A stretch of 42,755 nt of DNA from JBQLZO01 sp052168315 (GTDB taxonomy: Bacteria; Planctomycetota; Phycisphaerae; Phycisphaerales; UBA1924). The stretch spans positions 1-42,755 of the forward strand of contig JBQLZO010000017.1 in assembly GCA_052168315.1 (NCBI GenBank), written 5' to 3'. Below are positions 1 through 6,691 of this stretch, piece after piece. The translations under genes were made by a program, and so were the position numbers. The notes below the pieces were generated by a model. The model ran no database searches. It was not told the origin of the DNA and saw only the letters and a program-made list of their open reading frames with translations. Every line of letters starts with the position of its first letter. The first letter of the stretch is position 1.

Positions 1-47
1 ATCGGGTGTGCGGTGGTGGTGGTTGGGGGGGGTGGGGTGGGGTTTCG

Positions 48-320
48 ATGGTGCGGGTGCTGAGCGCGGGGGAGCTTGAGGCGTGGCGGCTGGGGGTTGG
101 TGTGGGTCGGGTGGTGCGGGATCCGGAGGGCGGTTCGGGTGGGCGTGGCGTGGTGGTGGGGCGCGACTGGTCGGGGTATCGGGGAGCGCTGATGGCGCAC
201 TGTGCGGCGGTGGATCGCGTGGTGGGGTCGCTGGGGGGGATCGGGATCGGCGCGCGGAGCGATGAGCCGGCGGTGGGGGCGCTGCGGCGGTGGCTGGTGT
301 TTTCGGATGCCGTGCGGTAG
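48..320 (+). CDS. Unknown protein, possibly the C-terminal end of a longer gene
   Basis: The reading frame is open from the left edge of the window to the TAG at 318-320. The ATG at 48 would give 90 residues, and a GTG at 6 is also possible, so the gene may begin outside the window. I do not recognise the product. It is rich in Gly, Val and Arg, as expected from G-rich DNA, which makes this frame less convincing by itself. The C-terminal part (ALMAHCAAVDRVVGSL, then VGALRRWLVFSDAVR) looks helical and more protein-like than a shadow frame. There is no signal peptide or membrane segment. It ends about 100 bases before the convergent tatC stop, with a hairpin repeat between them. Confidence 0.35.
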   Translation: MVRVLSAGELEAWRLGVGVGRVVRDPEGGSGGRGVVVGRDWSGYRGALMAHCAAVDRVVGSLGGIGIGARSDEPAVGALRRWLVFSDAVR

Positions 321-370
321 GGGCGGGGTGTTGGGCCGCGCTTCAGAACTGCGGATGAGGTTGGGATGAG

Positions 371-400
371 GTGACGGGCCGGAGGCCCATTCCACCGAGA
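371..400 (+). repeat. GGA-loop hairpin repeat, copy A
   Basis: GGGCC at 376-380 and GGCCC at 384-388 pair around a GGA loop, followed by CCACCGAG at 392-399. It lies between the convergent ends of the first gene and tatC. It shares the loop and 3' flank with the copies near 6541, 15508, 24665, 32500, 32550, 32610 and 41722. Function is unknown. Confidence 0.75.
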
Positions 401-423
401 TGGTGGGGGTTCTGAAGCGGTGG

Positions 424-1422
424 TCATTCGTCGGCGTCGAAGGTGGTGGGGTCGTTGGGCTTGGTGTTGCTTTGTTTGTCGGCGCTGGCCTTGCCTCGGA
501 TGGCATCCGGTGTGGCGAAGCGCATGAGGATGAGTGCGAATTCGAAGAGGATGTACATGGCGCCGGCGAGCAGGAGCATGGAGAGTGGATCCTGCGGTGT
601 GAAGACCGCGCCGCCGATGGCGCAGGCGAAGATGACATATCTGCGTGCGCGGGCGAGGGATTGGGCCCGCACGATGTCGACCCATGAGAGGATGAGCAGG
701 ACGATGGGGAGCTGGAAGGCGATGGTGAACGCCAAGGCGAGCGAGAAGAAGAGCGAGACATACTCGCCGATGCGGTAGTCCTGGTTGACGACGCCGGAGC
801 CGCGGGCGAAGGGGCGGCGCATGATGGTGTTGTCGTCGATGGCGATGGAGAGTGACTGGGTTTCGGTGTCGAACCACATGAAGCCCGGAGGCGGGGCTTC
901 GGGTGTGCCGGGCAGGAGGGGGATGGTGAGGGGCGCGATGGTGTCTGTGATGGCGGCGGTGGGTGAGTCGCGCTGGATGATGGACTGGCCGAACCCGATG
1001 AGGAAGACGAGCGAGACGGGGAGGAGGATGTAGTAGAGGAAGGTGGATGCGAGTGCGGTGAGGATGGCCGAGAGGGGGATGAAGAAGTAGACGAATCTTC
1101 TTTCCTGCGCGTAGAGGCCCGGCGCGACGAAGAGCCAGAGCTGGTAGAGGATCCATGGGAAGGCGAGCAGGAGCGTGACGATGAAGCCGACCTTCATGTA
1201 GGCGGCGAAGGTCTCGAGGGGGCTCGTGGCGATGAGGGTCGGTGTGGCGCCAGCGGATTCGAGGGCGTTGACGAGGGGTTGGACGATGAAGGAGAGGAGG
1301 GGGCCGCCGAAGATGAGGCAGGCGATGAGGATGGGGATGGGAACGATGAGCGCGAGGATGACGCGTTTGCGGAGTTCGTCGAGGTGGTCGCCGAAGGTCA
1401 TGTTGTCGGGTGAGTGGGGCAT
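424..1422 (-). CDS. tatC: Sec-independent protein translocase TatC
   Basis: TatC is the inner-membrane receptor of the twin-arginine pathway: it binds RR signal peptides and works with TatA-type subunits, none of which is in this window. The N-terminus has the family motif HLDELRKRV at about residues 13-21. Six hydrophobic segments follow, and the last part has the conserved FTPQDPLSMLLLAGAMYILFE stretch (F/T-P-D-x-x-S...LLxxP-type in the family). At 332 residues it is longer than the ~250 typical of TatC. The extra ~70 residues, rich in Pro, Thr and acidic residues, sit in the loop after the third membrane segment and should face the periplasm. The start is uncertain: ATG at 1422 or at 1401, neither with a clear ribosome binding site. 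The redoxin at 11759-12445 is a possible client because its signal contains TRR. Confidence 0.95.
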   Translation of the reverse strand: MPHSPDNMTFGDHLDELRKRVILALIVPIPILIACLIFGGPLLSFIVQPLVNALESAGATPTLIATSPLETFAAYMKVGFIVTLLLAFPWILYQLWLFVAPGLYAQERRFVYFFIPLSAILTALASTFLYYILLPVSLVFLIGFGQSIIQRDSPTAAITDTIAPLTIPLLPGTPEAPPPGFMWFDTETQSLSIAIDDNTIMRRPFARGSGVVNQDYRIGEYVSLFFSLALAFTIAFQLPIVLLILSWVDIVRAQSLARARRYVIFACAIGGAVFTPQDPLSMLLLAGAMYILFEFALILMRFATPDAIRGKASADKQSNTKPNDPTTFDADE

Positions 1423-1897
1423 GGGTGGGGAAGAGCAGCGGAGCGGGAGAACAGCAAAGCAGCAGATGGGGGAGGGGAGGGGGAGAGAGAGGGGGGAGTG
1501 GTTGGGGTGGGCGACGATAGTGGGGGAGGGGAGGCGGAGGGCCAGGGGGCGGATGGGGAGAGGGGGGAAGAGGGAGCAGCAGAGCAGCAGAACAGCAGAA
1601 CAGCGGAGCAGCGGAGCAGCAGAGCGGCGGATGGGGAGGGTGGGGAGCGCGGGGGGTGTTTGGGGGGTGTTTGTGTGGTGAGTGCGTCCGGGGGCAACTG
1701 ATGGGGCGGGGGCGGGAAGAAGGGATTGGGGGATTGTGGCGGATCGGTGACGGGTTGTGCGGGTGGGCGCATCCGAGTGGGGAGGCGCGGGGTGTTCTGA
1801 GCGGTCGGGTGGGGGTGGTGGGCAGGATGGTTGTATGGGCGGCGATGGACTGCGGGCATCCGGCGTTGGTGGGGGTGGCGTTGGCGGGGAGGCGCCG
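1423..1897. other. Gene-free interval between tatC and the sigma factor gene
   Basis: About 475 bases separate the divergent tatC and sigma-factor starts. Apart from the octamer arrays it is G-rich low-complexity sequence. The sigma-factor frame stays open upstream to 1757, but only the ATG at 1898 has a good ribosome binding site. I see no convincing promoter box or RNA gene. Confidence 0.6.
1434..1630. repeat. Two octamer arrays upstream of tatC
   Basis: Seven consecutive degenerate octamers (pattern A-R-C-R-GC-R-G) fill 1575-1630 exactly. Four more of the same kind lie at 1434-1465, directly beside the tatC start. The interval between them is G-rich with no gene. This is a small minisatellite in the tatC 5' region; copy number is likely to vary between strains. 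Confidence 0.8.
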
Positions 1898-2512
1898 ATG
1901 TCGGTGCGCGGTGGGGATGGCGAAGGGGTTGGTCGGTCTGGTGGTGGTGGGGCGTTGGATGGGGTGATGGATGTGGGGGGTGTGTGGCAGGCGCATCGGC
2001 GCTGGGTTGCGGCGGTGCTGCTGGCGCACATGCCGCGCGGGGCGGAGCTGGAGGATCTGCTGCAGGATGTGGCGATGCAGTTTGTGTCGGGGGTTGGGGA
2101 GTTGCGATCGGCGGGGGCGTTGAAGTCGTGGCTTCGGACGGTGGCCGTGAACACAGCGCGGACGGCGGGTCGTCGTCAGCGTGTGCGTCATCGTGCGCGG
2201 GGTGTGCTGGCGGATGAGGTGGCCGTGGGTGTTCGTGGGACCTGCTTCGTGGAGGAGCGTGATGGTGGGGTCGGGGGCGATGGGCTTGGCGCTGGGGAGC
2301 GTGCGGCGAGCCGTCGTGCGCTGGAGCTGGCGCTGGCGTTGCCGGAGGCGTACCGGGAGGTGCTGGTGCTGCGTGCGGTGCGTGGGATGTCGTACCGGCA
2401 GATCGCGGATGCGCTGGATCTTCCGGTGACGACGGTGGAGACGCGGCTGGTGCGTGCGCGGCGGATGGTGCAGGAGGCGATGAGCGAGGAGGAGGCGGGC
2501 GGGGAGCGATGA
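1898..2512 (+). CDS. ECF-type RNA polymerase sigma factor
   Basis: A 204-residue sigma-70 family protein of the short ECF kind. Region 2 is seen near residues 28-75 (WQAHRRWVAAVLL, then ELEDLLQDVAMQFV). Region 4 is near residues 140-195: LPEAYREVLVLRAVRGMSYR, followed by the helix-turn-helix QIADALDLPVTTVETRLVRAR. The start at 1898 follows GGGGAGG at a good distance; the frame is open further upstream but that part is low-complexity Gly. The next gene encodes an anti-sigma-like membrane protein, and a secreted PDZ protein follows. The order suggests a surface- or envelope-responsive regulatory module. Its signal and targets cannot be read from the sequence. Confidence 0.88.
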   Translation: MSVRGGDGEGVGRSGGGGALDGVMDVGGVWQAHRRWVAAVLLAHMPRGAELEDLLQDVAMQFVSGVGELRSAGALKSWLRTVAVNTARTAGRRQRVRHRARGVLADEVAVGVRGTCFVEERDGGVGGDGLGAGERAASRRALELALALPEAYREVLVLRAVRGMSYRQIADALDLPVTTVETRLVRARRMVQEAMSEEEAGGER

Positions 2513-2611
2513 GCGATGGGGTGGGGTTGGGATGGGGTTGGTGGGGGTTGAGCGATGGGGGTGGGGATTTGTGGAGTGGGCCTTGATGTGGCCCGGGATA
2601 GGAGTTCGGCG

Positions 2612-3538
2612 ATGAGCGGTTCTGATGGTGGTCGGTGGATGGCGGGTTCGGGTGGAGGTGGCGAGGGCGCGGGCGATGGTGGCGCGCTGCGCGAGGAGGT
2701 TTTGCTGGGGCGTGTGGTGGATCGGGAGGCGAGCGCTGGGGACTGGGAGGAGCTTGAGCGGATGGCGGGTGTTGATCCCGGGGTGTGGGGTCGGCTGGCG
2801 CGTGCGGAGCGGGCGCATGCGCGGTTGTGCGCGGCGGTGGAGGATGCGATCGCGATGGCCGAGTGCGTGGAGCTGCCTGGGATGGGGCGTGATGGGGGGC
2901 GGCGGTTGGGTCTGGCCGGTGGTGGTGGCGCGGGTGTTGGTGGTGCTGTGCGTGGGGGTGTTCGTGGGGGCGCTCGGGCGCGTGGGTGGTGGTGGCGGAG
3001 CGCTGGGTGGGCGGTGGCGGCGTGTTTGGGTGTGGTGGTCGCTTGGCAGGGGGTTGGGGCTGGTGGTGGCGATGCGGGTGGTGGGGATGGGGATGGGGGG
3101 ATGCTGGCATCGGTGTTTGATGCGCGTGGTGGGGCTGGTGTTGGGGCGAGTGATGGTGTTGTCGGTGGTGGGGGGGGTGTGTATGGGGATGGGGTGATGG
3201 TGGGCGGCGGTGTGGATGGGGGTGGTGTTGGGGTGGGCGGGCGATTCGCGGGGTATTCGCCGGAGGATCTGTGGTCCGGGTATGTGCGGCGCGGGGGTGT
3301 GGAGGGTCGTGTGCTGCGCGAGATGCCGTCGGTGGTGGTGGATGTTCGTCCGGGCGGTGAGGATGGGATGTACGAACTGGTGGTCGAGCGGCGTGTTCTT
3401 GAGCGTCGCCTGGTTTCTCCGACGGATGGCGCGTTGATGCGCATCTCTGTTGATGAGTTCGGCCAGCCCGTGATGGTTCCGGTGGAGGGCGGCGATGGGA
3501 TTCGCTCGTTGCTGGGCGATCGCGGGTCGGCGATCTGA
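2612..3538 (+). CDS. Anti-sigma-factor-like single-pass membrane protein
   Basis: A 308-residue protein starting at an ATG preceded by AGGAG (2600-2604). The N-terminal ~100 residues should be cytoplasmic and have the DREASAGDWEELERMA and LARAERAHARLCAAVEDAI helices that I associate with planctomycete anti-sigma proteins. A membrane segment (WAVAACLGVVVAWQGVGA) lies near residues 130-148. After a long Gly-rich linker there is a C-terminal domain (FAGYSPEDLWSGYV, VVVDVRPGGEDGMYELVVER, then LVSPTDGALMRISVDEFGQP) that should lie outside the membrane. No HxxxCxxC zinc motif is visible. The role as antagonist of the neighbouring sigma factor is inferred from order and topology. Confidence 0.72.
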   Translation: MSGSDGGRWMAGSGGGGEGAGDGGALREEVLLGRVVDREASAGDWEELERMAGVDPGVWGRLARAERAHARLCAAVEDAIAMAECVELPGMGRDGGRRLGLAGGGGAGVGGAVRGGVRGGARARGWWWRSAGWAVAACLGVVVAWQGVGAGGGDAGGGDGDGGMLASVFDARGGAGVGASDGVVGGGGGVYGDGVMVGGGVDGGGVGVGGRFAGYSPEDLWSGYVRRGGVEGRVLREMPSVVVDVRPGGEDGMYELVVERRVLERRLVSPTDGALMRISVDEFGQPVMVPVEGGDGIRSLLGDRGSAI

Positions 3539-3541
3539 GAG

Positions 3542-3577
3542 AGTGTGAACGGAAGTGTGAACGGAAGTGTGGACGGA
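3542..3577 (+). repeat. Three tandem 12-mers before the PDZ gene
   Basis: AGTGTGAACGGA occurs at 3542-3553 and 3554-3565, and AGTGTGGACGGA at 3566-3577. They lie in the short gap between the anti-sigma gene and the PDZ gene. The TGAAC core resembles the GAAC of many ECF -35 elements, so the array could be a regulatory site for the adjacent sigma factor; that is a guess. Confidence 0.7.
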
Positions 3578-3638
3578 TGGACTTGTGGCACGAGCGCGGA
3601 TGGGCGCGTGCACGATCAAGGATGAATGGAGCGAGGTC

Positions 3639-5453
3639 ATGCTGAACGGAACGCGGAAGTTTGTGGATGGCGTTGGTGGGAAGTCGCTGGCGGTGGTGGG
3701 CGCGGCGGCGTTGGCGCTGTCGTGCGGGACCGCGCTGGGGCAGGGCGGTGGTGGTGGCGGGGCGGGTGGTCGGGCGGTGGTGGTTGAGCGGGCTCAGGGC
3801 GGCGGTGTGAAGCCCGGGGATGTTCAGATCGTGATGTTCAAGGATGGTCACCGGATCGATTTCTCGGTGGTGGATGGGACGCCGCGGTACCGGCTCGATG
3901 GTGAGTGGCAGGGGAAGAACCGCTGGCGGAACACGCCGGGTGGGGGGTTCCTGCTGGAGGATGCGGAGGGCGAGCCGCTGCTGGAGTTCACTCCGGAGCA
4001 GTCGGTGGCGATGGGGCTATGGGGCGGAGAGATCCATCCGCAGGTGGCCGCGGCGGCGCCGGAGGTTGCGTGGGTGGGGCGTGGTCCGGCGGGCGGCGGT
4101 CTTGGGGCGGTGCGGGTGCGGGTGCATCGCGATGGCGAGAACGAGCGGGTGGAGGTCGAGCGGGGTTCGGATGTGGAGCTTGAGATCAGCACGGGGAAGG
4201 GCGTGTCGGTGGAATTGCAGCGTGGGGGCGAGCTGGGGTGGTCGGTGCGCGAGTACCGGCTGCGGGGTCGGGAGATGCCGGCGACGGCGTCGCGGCTGGA
4301 CGACTCGCGGCTGCTGTTCATGGATGAGGATGGGGAGGTGGTGGAGGAGATCGCGCTGGCGCGGCTTCAGGAGTACGCGGGTGCGGCGGGGCTGTCGCGT
4401 GGTGCGATCGGGATGCCGGGTGGGATGGCGTGGAGTGTCGAGTCTGGGGCGGCGCAGCCGAAGGTGATGATCGGGATCGCGATGAGCGAGGTTCCGGAGT
4501 CGCTGGCGGCGCAGCTGGGGCTTGATGATTCGGAGGGTGGGGTGCTGATCTCGAGCGTGACGCCTGGCATGCCCGCGGACAAGGCGGGGGTTCGGGCGCA
4601 GGATGTGCTGGTGTGGCTGGGTGAGGATCGGACGCCGGCGACCTTCGAGTCGGTGCGGGAGGTCTTGTTGGAGAAGGCGCCGGGCGATCGCATGGAGCTG
4701 GAGCTGCTGCGCGGCGGCGAGGCGAAGCGTGTTGAGATCGAGTTGGTGGAGCGTCCGGCGTTCGGTGAGTTCCCGGGCCAGAGTTCGCTCGCGTTCGGGC
4801 CGGGGCCGGGGGCGACGGGACAGGGTGGGGCGCGGCTGGCGCTCGTGGATGAGGCATCGCGTGCGGTGTTCGAGGAGGCGGAGGCGATCAACAAGCGTCT
4901 TGCGGAGGTGGGGAAGGAGCTTGAGGCGAGCGTGCGTCGTCTGGAGGGTGCGCGGGGGGATGCTCGGGCGGAGTTGGAGCAGATGATCGGGCGGTTGTCG
5001 CTGGAGGCCGCGGAGCTGAGCGAGCAGAGCCGAGCGATGGCGACGCGGATGTCGCAGCGTCTGGCGGAGCGCGCGTACGCCGAGGCCCTTGCGATGGGCG
5101 GGCGTTGGGCGCCGCGTGCGGGCGGGGTGATGCCGCAGGTGCTGGTGGATGATGGGGAGGAGATGCTGGTGTTCCCGGAGGGGCTGATGCGTCCGCGGGG
5201 TTCGGGTCCGCAGTCGGATGAGGGTGATGTGGCGCGTGACCTCCGGCGTGAGCTCGAACAACTGACGCGCACGATGGGCGAGCGCTTCGAGCGGATGAGC
5301 CAGGAGAGCGAGCGGAACCGGGGTGAGGGCGATCGTGCCGCGATGGAGCGTCTCGAGCGGCTGGAGCGCACGGTGAGTGATCGCCAGCGTGAGATGGATC
5401 GTCGGCTCGAGCGGATGGAGCGGCTGCTGGAGCAGCTGGTCCGGGAGCGTTGA
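3639..5453 (+). CDS. Exported PDZ-domain protein with C-terminal coiled coils
   Basis: A 604-residue protein with an N-terminal signal peptide (SLAVVGAAALALSCGTALGQ, about residues 12-31). The start at 3639 is preceded by GGAGCGAGG; the frame is open further upstream. The central part is probably beta-rich. A PDZ domain spans about residues 274-370: VMIGIAMSEVPESLAAQLGL, then GGVLISSVTPGMPADKAGV, then the GD...LELLRGGE ending usual in PDZ domains. Two Glu/Arg/Leu-rich coiled-coil stretches follow (about residues 407-490 and 530-604). No protease catalytic triad is visible, so I call it a scaffold or sensor, not a DegP-type protease. It follows the sigma/anti-sigma pair on the same strand and could be the periplasmic sensor of that module. 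Confidence 0.82.
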   Translation: MLNGTRKFVDGVGGKSLAVVGAAALALSCGTALGQGGGGGGAGGRAVVVERAQGGGVKPGDVQIVMFKDGHRIDFSVVDGTPRYRLDGEWQGKNRWRNTPGGGFLLEDAEGEPLLEFTPEQSVAMGLWGGEIHPQVAAAAPEVAWVGRGPAGGGLGAVRVRVHRDGENERVEVERGSDVELEISTGKGVSVELQRGGELGWSVREYRLRGREMPATASRLDDSRLLFMDEDGEVVEEIALARLQEYAGAAGLSRGAIGMPGGMAWSVESGAAQPKVMIGIAMSEVPESLAAQLGLDDSEGGVLISSVTPGMPADKAGVRAQDVLVWLGEDRTPATFESVREVLLEKAPGDRMELELLRGGEAKRVEIELVERPAFGEFPGQSSLAFGPGPGATGQGGARLALVDEASRAVFEEAEAINKRLAEVGKELEASVRRLEGARGDARAELEQMIGRLSLEAAELSEQSRAMATRMSQRLAERAYAEALAMGGRWAPRAGGVMPQVLVDDGEEMLVFPEGLMRPRGSGPQSDEGDVARDLRRELEQLTRTMGERFERMSQESERNRGEGDRAAMERLERLERTVSDRQREMDRRLERMERLLEQLVRER

Positions 5454-5501
5454 TGGGCGCTCGGCGGTTGGAGTGATCCAGGATTGCTGATTGAATGGCT
5501 T

Positions 5502-5523
5502 GCCCCTCGCTTCGGCGGGGGGC
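5502..5523 (+). terminator. Candidate terminator after the PDZ gene
   Basis: A perfect 9-bp stem (5502-5510 with 5515-5523, one G-T pair) closes on a TTCG tetraloop, 48 bases after the PDZ stop codon. The downstream tail (TTGTCGTT) is only weakly T-rich. Confidence 0.65.
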
Positions 5524-5572
5524 TTGTCGTTGGTGGTGGGTGTGATTGGATGGCGCGGTATGTTGGTGTGGT

Positions 5573-6484
5573 ATGGAGCTGACGCCGCTGAGGTATCTGC
5601 TGGTGATCGCGCGGGAGGGTCATATGACGCGCGCGGCCGAGCGTCTGGGGGTGACGCAGCCGGCGTTGTCGGCGATGCTGAAGAAGCTGGAGGGCGAGGT
5701 GGGGGTGGAGCTGCTGCACCGGACGGGGCGCGGGGTGGAGCCGACGGAGGCGGGTCGGGTGCTGCTGGAGCGGGCGCGGCAGGCGCTGGTGGTGCTGGAT
5801 GGGGGGCTCGAGGAGGTGCGCGAGCTGGCGGGTCTGGAGCGGGGGCGGATCCGTGTGGGGGGCGGGGCGACGGCGATGACATATCTGCTGCCGGGGGTGG
5901 TGTCGGCGTTCCGCGGTGAGCATCCGGGGCTGCGGTTCTATGTTCGGGAGGCGGGGTCGGCGGAGGTGGCCGAGGCGGTGCTGGGGGGGATGCTGGATCT
6001 TGGGGTGGTGACGGAGCCGGTGCGGGTTCCGGGTGGCGCGAACCTGTTGCATGAGGAGTGGATCGAGGATGAGTTCCGGCTGATCGTGCCGAGCGGTGAT
6101 GCGCTGGCGGGGCGTCGATCGTTCGCGTGGGGTGATCTGGAGGGGCGTGCGATGGTGGCGTTCGAGGCGGGGTCGGCGGTGCGGGTGTTGATTGATGATC
6201 GTCTGGCGGCGCACGGGGTTCGGGCCGAGGCGGTGATGGAATTGCGGTCGATCGAGTCGATCAAGCGGATGGTGTCGGCGGGGGTGGGTGTGGCGCTGGT
6301 GTCGCGGTTTGCGCTGGGTGAGGGGGAGGGGCTGCGTGCGGCTTCGGAGGCGTTGACGCGTCGGCTGGCGCTGGTGCGGCGTTCGGACCGTGTGCCGAGC
6401 CACGCGGTGGGGGCGTTCGCGGAGGCTTTGCGTGCGTTTGCGCGGGGTGTTGGGGGTGTGGGAGGGCGGCGTGGTCGGCGGTGA
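5573..6484 (+). CDS. LysR-family transcriptional regulator
   Basis: A 303-residue LysR-type regulator. The winged helix-turn-helix occupies residues 1-60: MELTPLRYLLVIAREGHMTR, then AAERLGVTQPALSAMLKKLE, then HRTGRGVEPTEAGRVLL. The substrate-binding domain follows from about residue 90, beginning at GRIRVGGGATAMTYLLPGVV. The start at 5573 is fixed by the family alignment; no ribosome binding site precedes it, but TATGTT at 5559-5564 ends eight bases before the ATG, so the transcript may be nearly leaderless. It lies directly upstream of acnA on the same strand, about 200 bases away. LysR genes are more often divergent from their target, so control of acnA is only a possibility. The effector is unknown. 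Confidence 0.92.
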   Translation: MELTPLRYLLVIAREGHMTRAAERLGVTQPALSAMLKKLEGEVGVELLHRTGRGVEPTEAGRVLLERARQALVVLDGGLEEVRELAGLERGRIRVGGGATAMTYLLPGVVSAFRGEHPGLRFYVREAGSAEVAEAVLGGMLDLGVVTEPVRVPGGANLLHEEWIEDEFRLIVPSGDALAGRRSFAWGDLEGRAMVAFEAGSAVRVLIDDRLAAHGVRAEAVMELRSIESIKRMVSAGVGVALVSRFALGEGEGLRAASEALTRRLALVRRSDRVPSHAVGAFAEALRAFARGVGGVGGRRGRR

Positions 6485-6539
6485 GGGCTGGGCGTGGGTT
6501 CAGATCGTTTTCAGAACCCGGAGGTAGTGGCGGATGGGG

Positions 6540-6570
6540 TGACGGGCCGGAGGCCCATCGCACCGAGGAG
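6540..6570 (+). repeat. GGA-loop hairpin repeat, copy B
   Basis: It has the same core as copy A (GGGCC, GGA, GGCCC), followed by GCACCGAG. It sits in the gap between the LysR gene and acnA, just before an A+T-rich stretch. Confidence 0.75.
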
Positions 6571-6612
6571 ATATAGACAAGATTTATTCAGATCAGAAGT
6601 ATCATTGAATTG
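6571..6612 (+). promoter_or_regulatory. A+T-rich stretch upstream of acnA, possible promoter
   Basis: This stretch is strikingly A+T-rich for this genome. TATCAT at 6600-6605 could be a -10 element; TAGACA at 6574-6579 resembles a -35 but the spacer of 20 is long. The acnA start lies about 80 bases downstream. Confidence 0.35.
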
Positions 6613-6691
6613 ACCGATGGGCGATGATCCGTATGGTGTGTGGTGTCGGGGCGGGGTTGGTTTGGTTTCCCGGTCAGTGAAGGAGGCGGTC

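Noticed and set aside
1398..3851. An 817-residue minus-strand open frame across the sigma/anti-sigma genes
   Set aside because: It is His/Pro/Arg-rich shadow sequence caused by the G-rich + strand; the plus-strand sigma and anti-sigma domains are clear.
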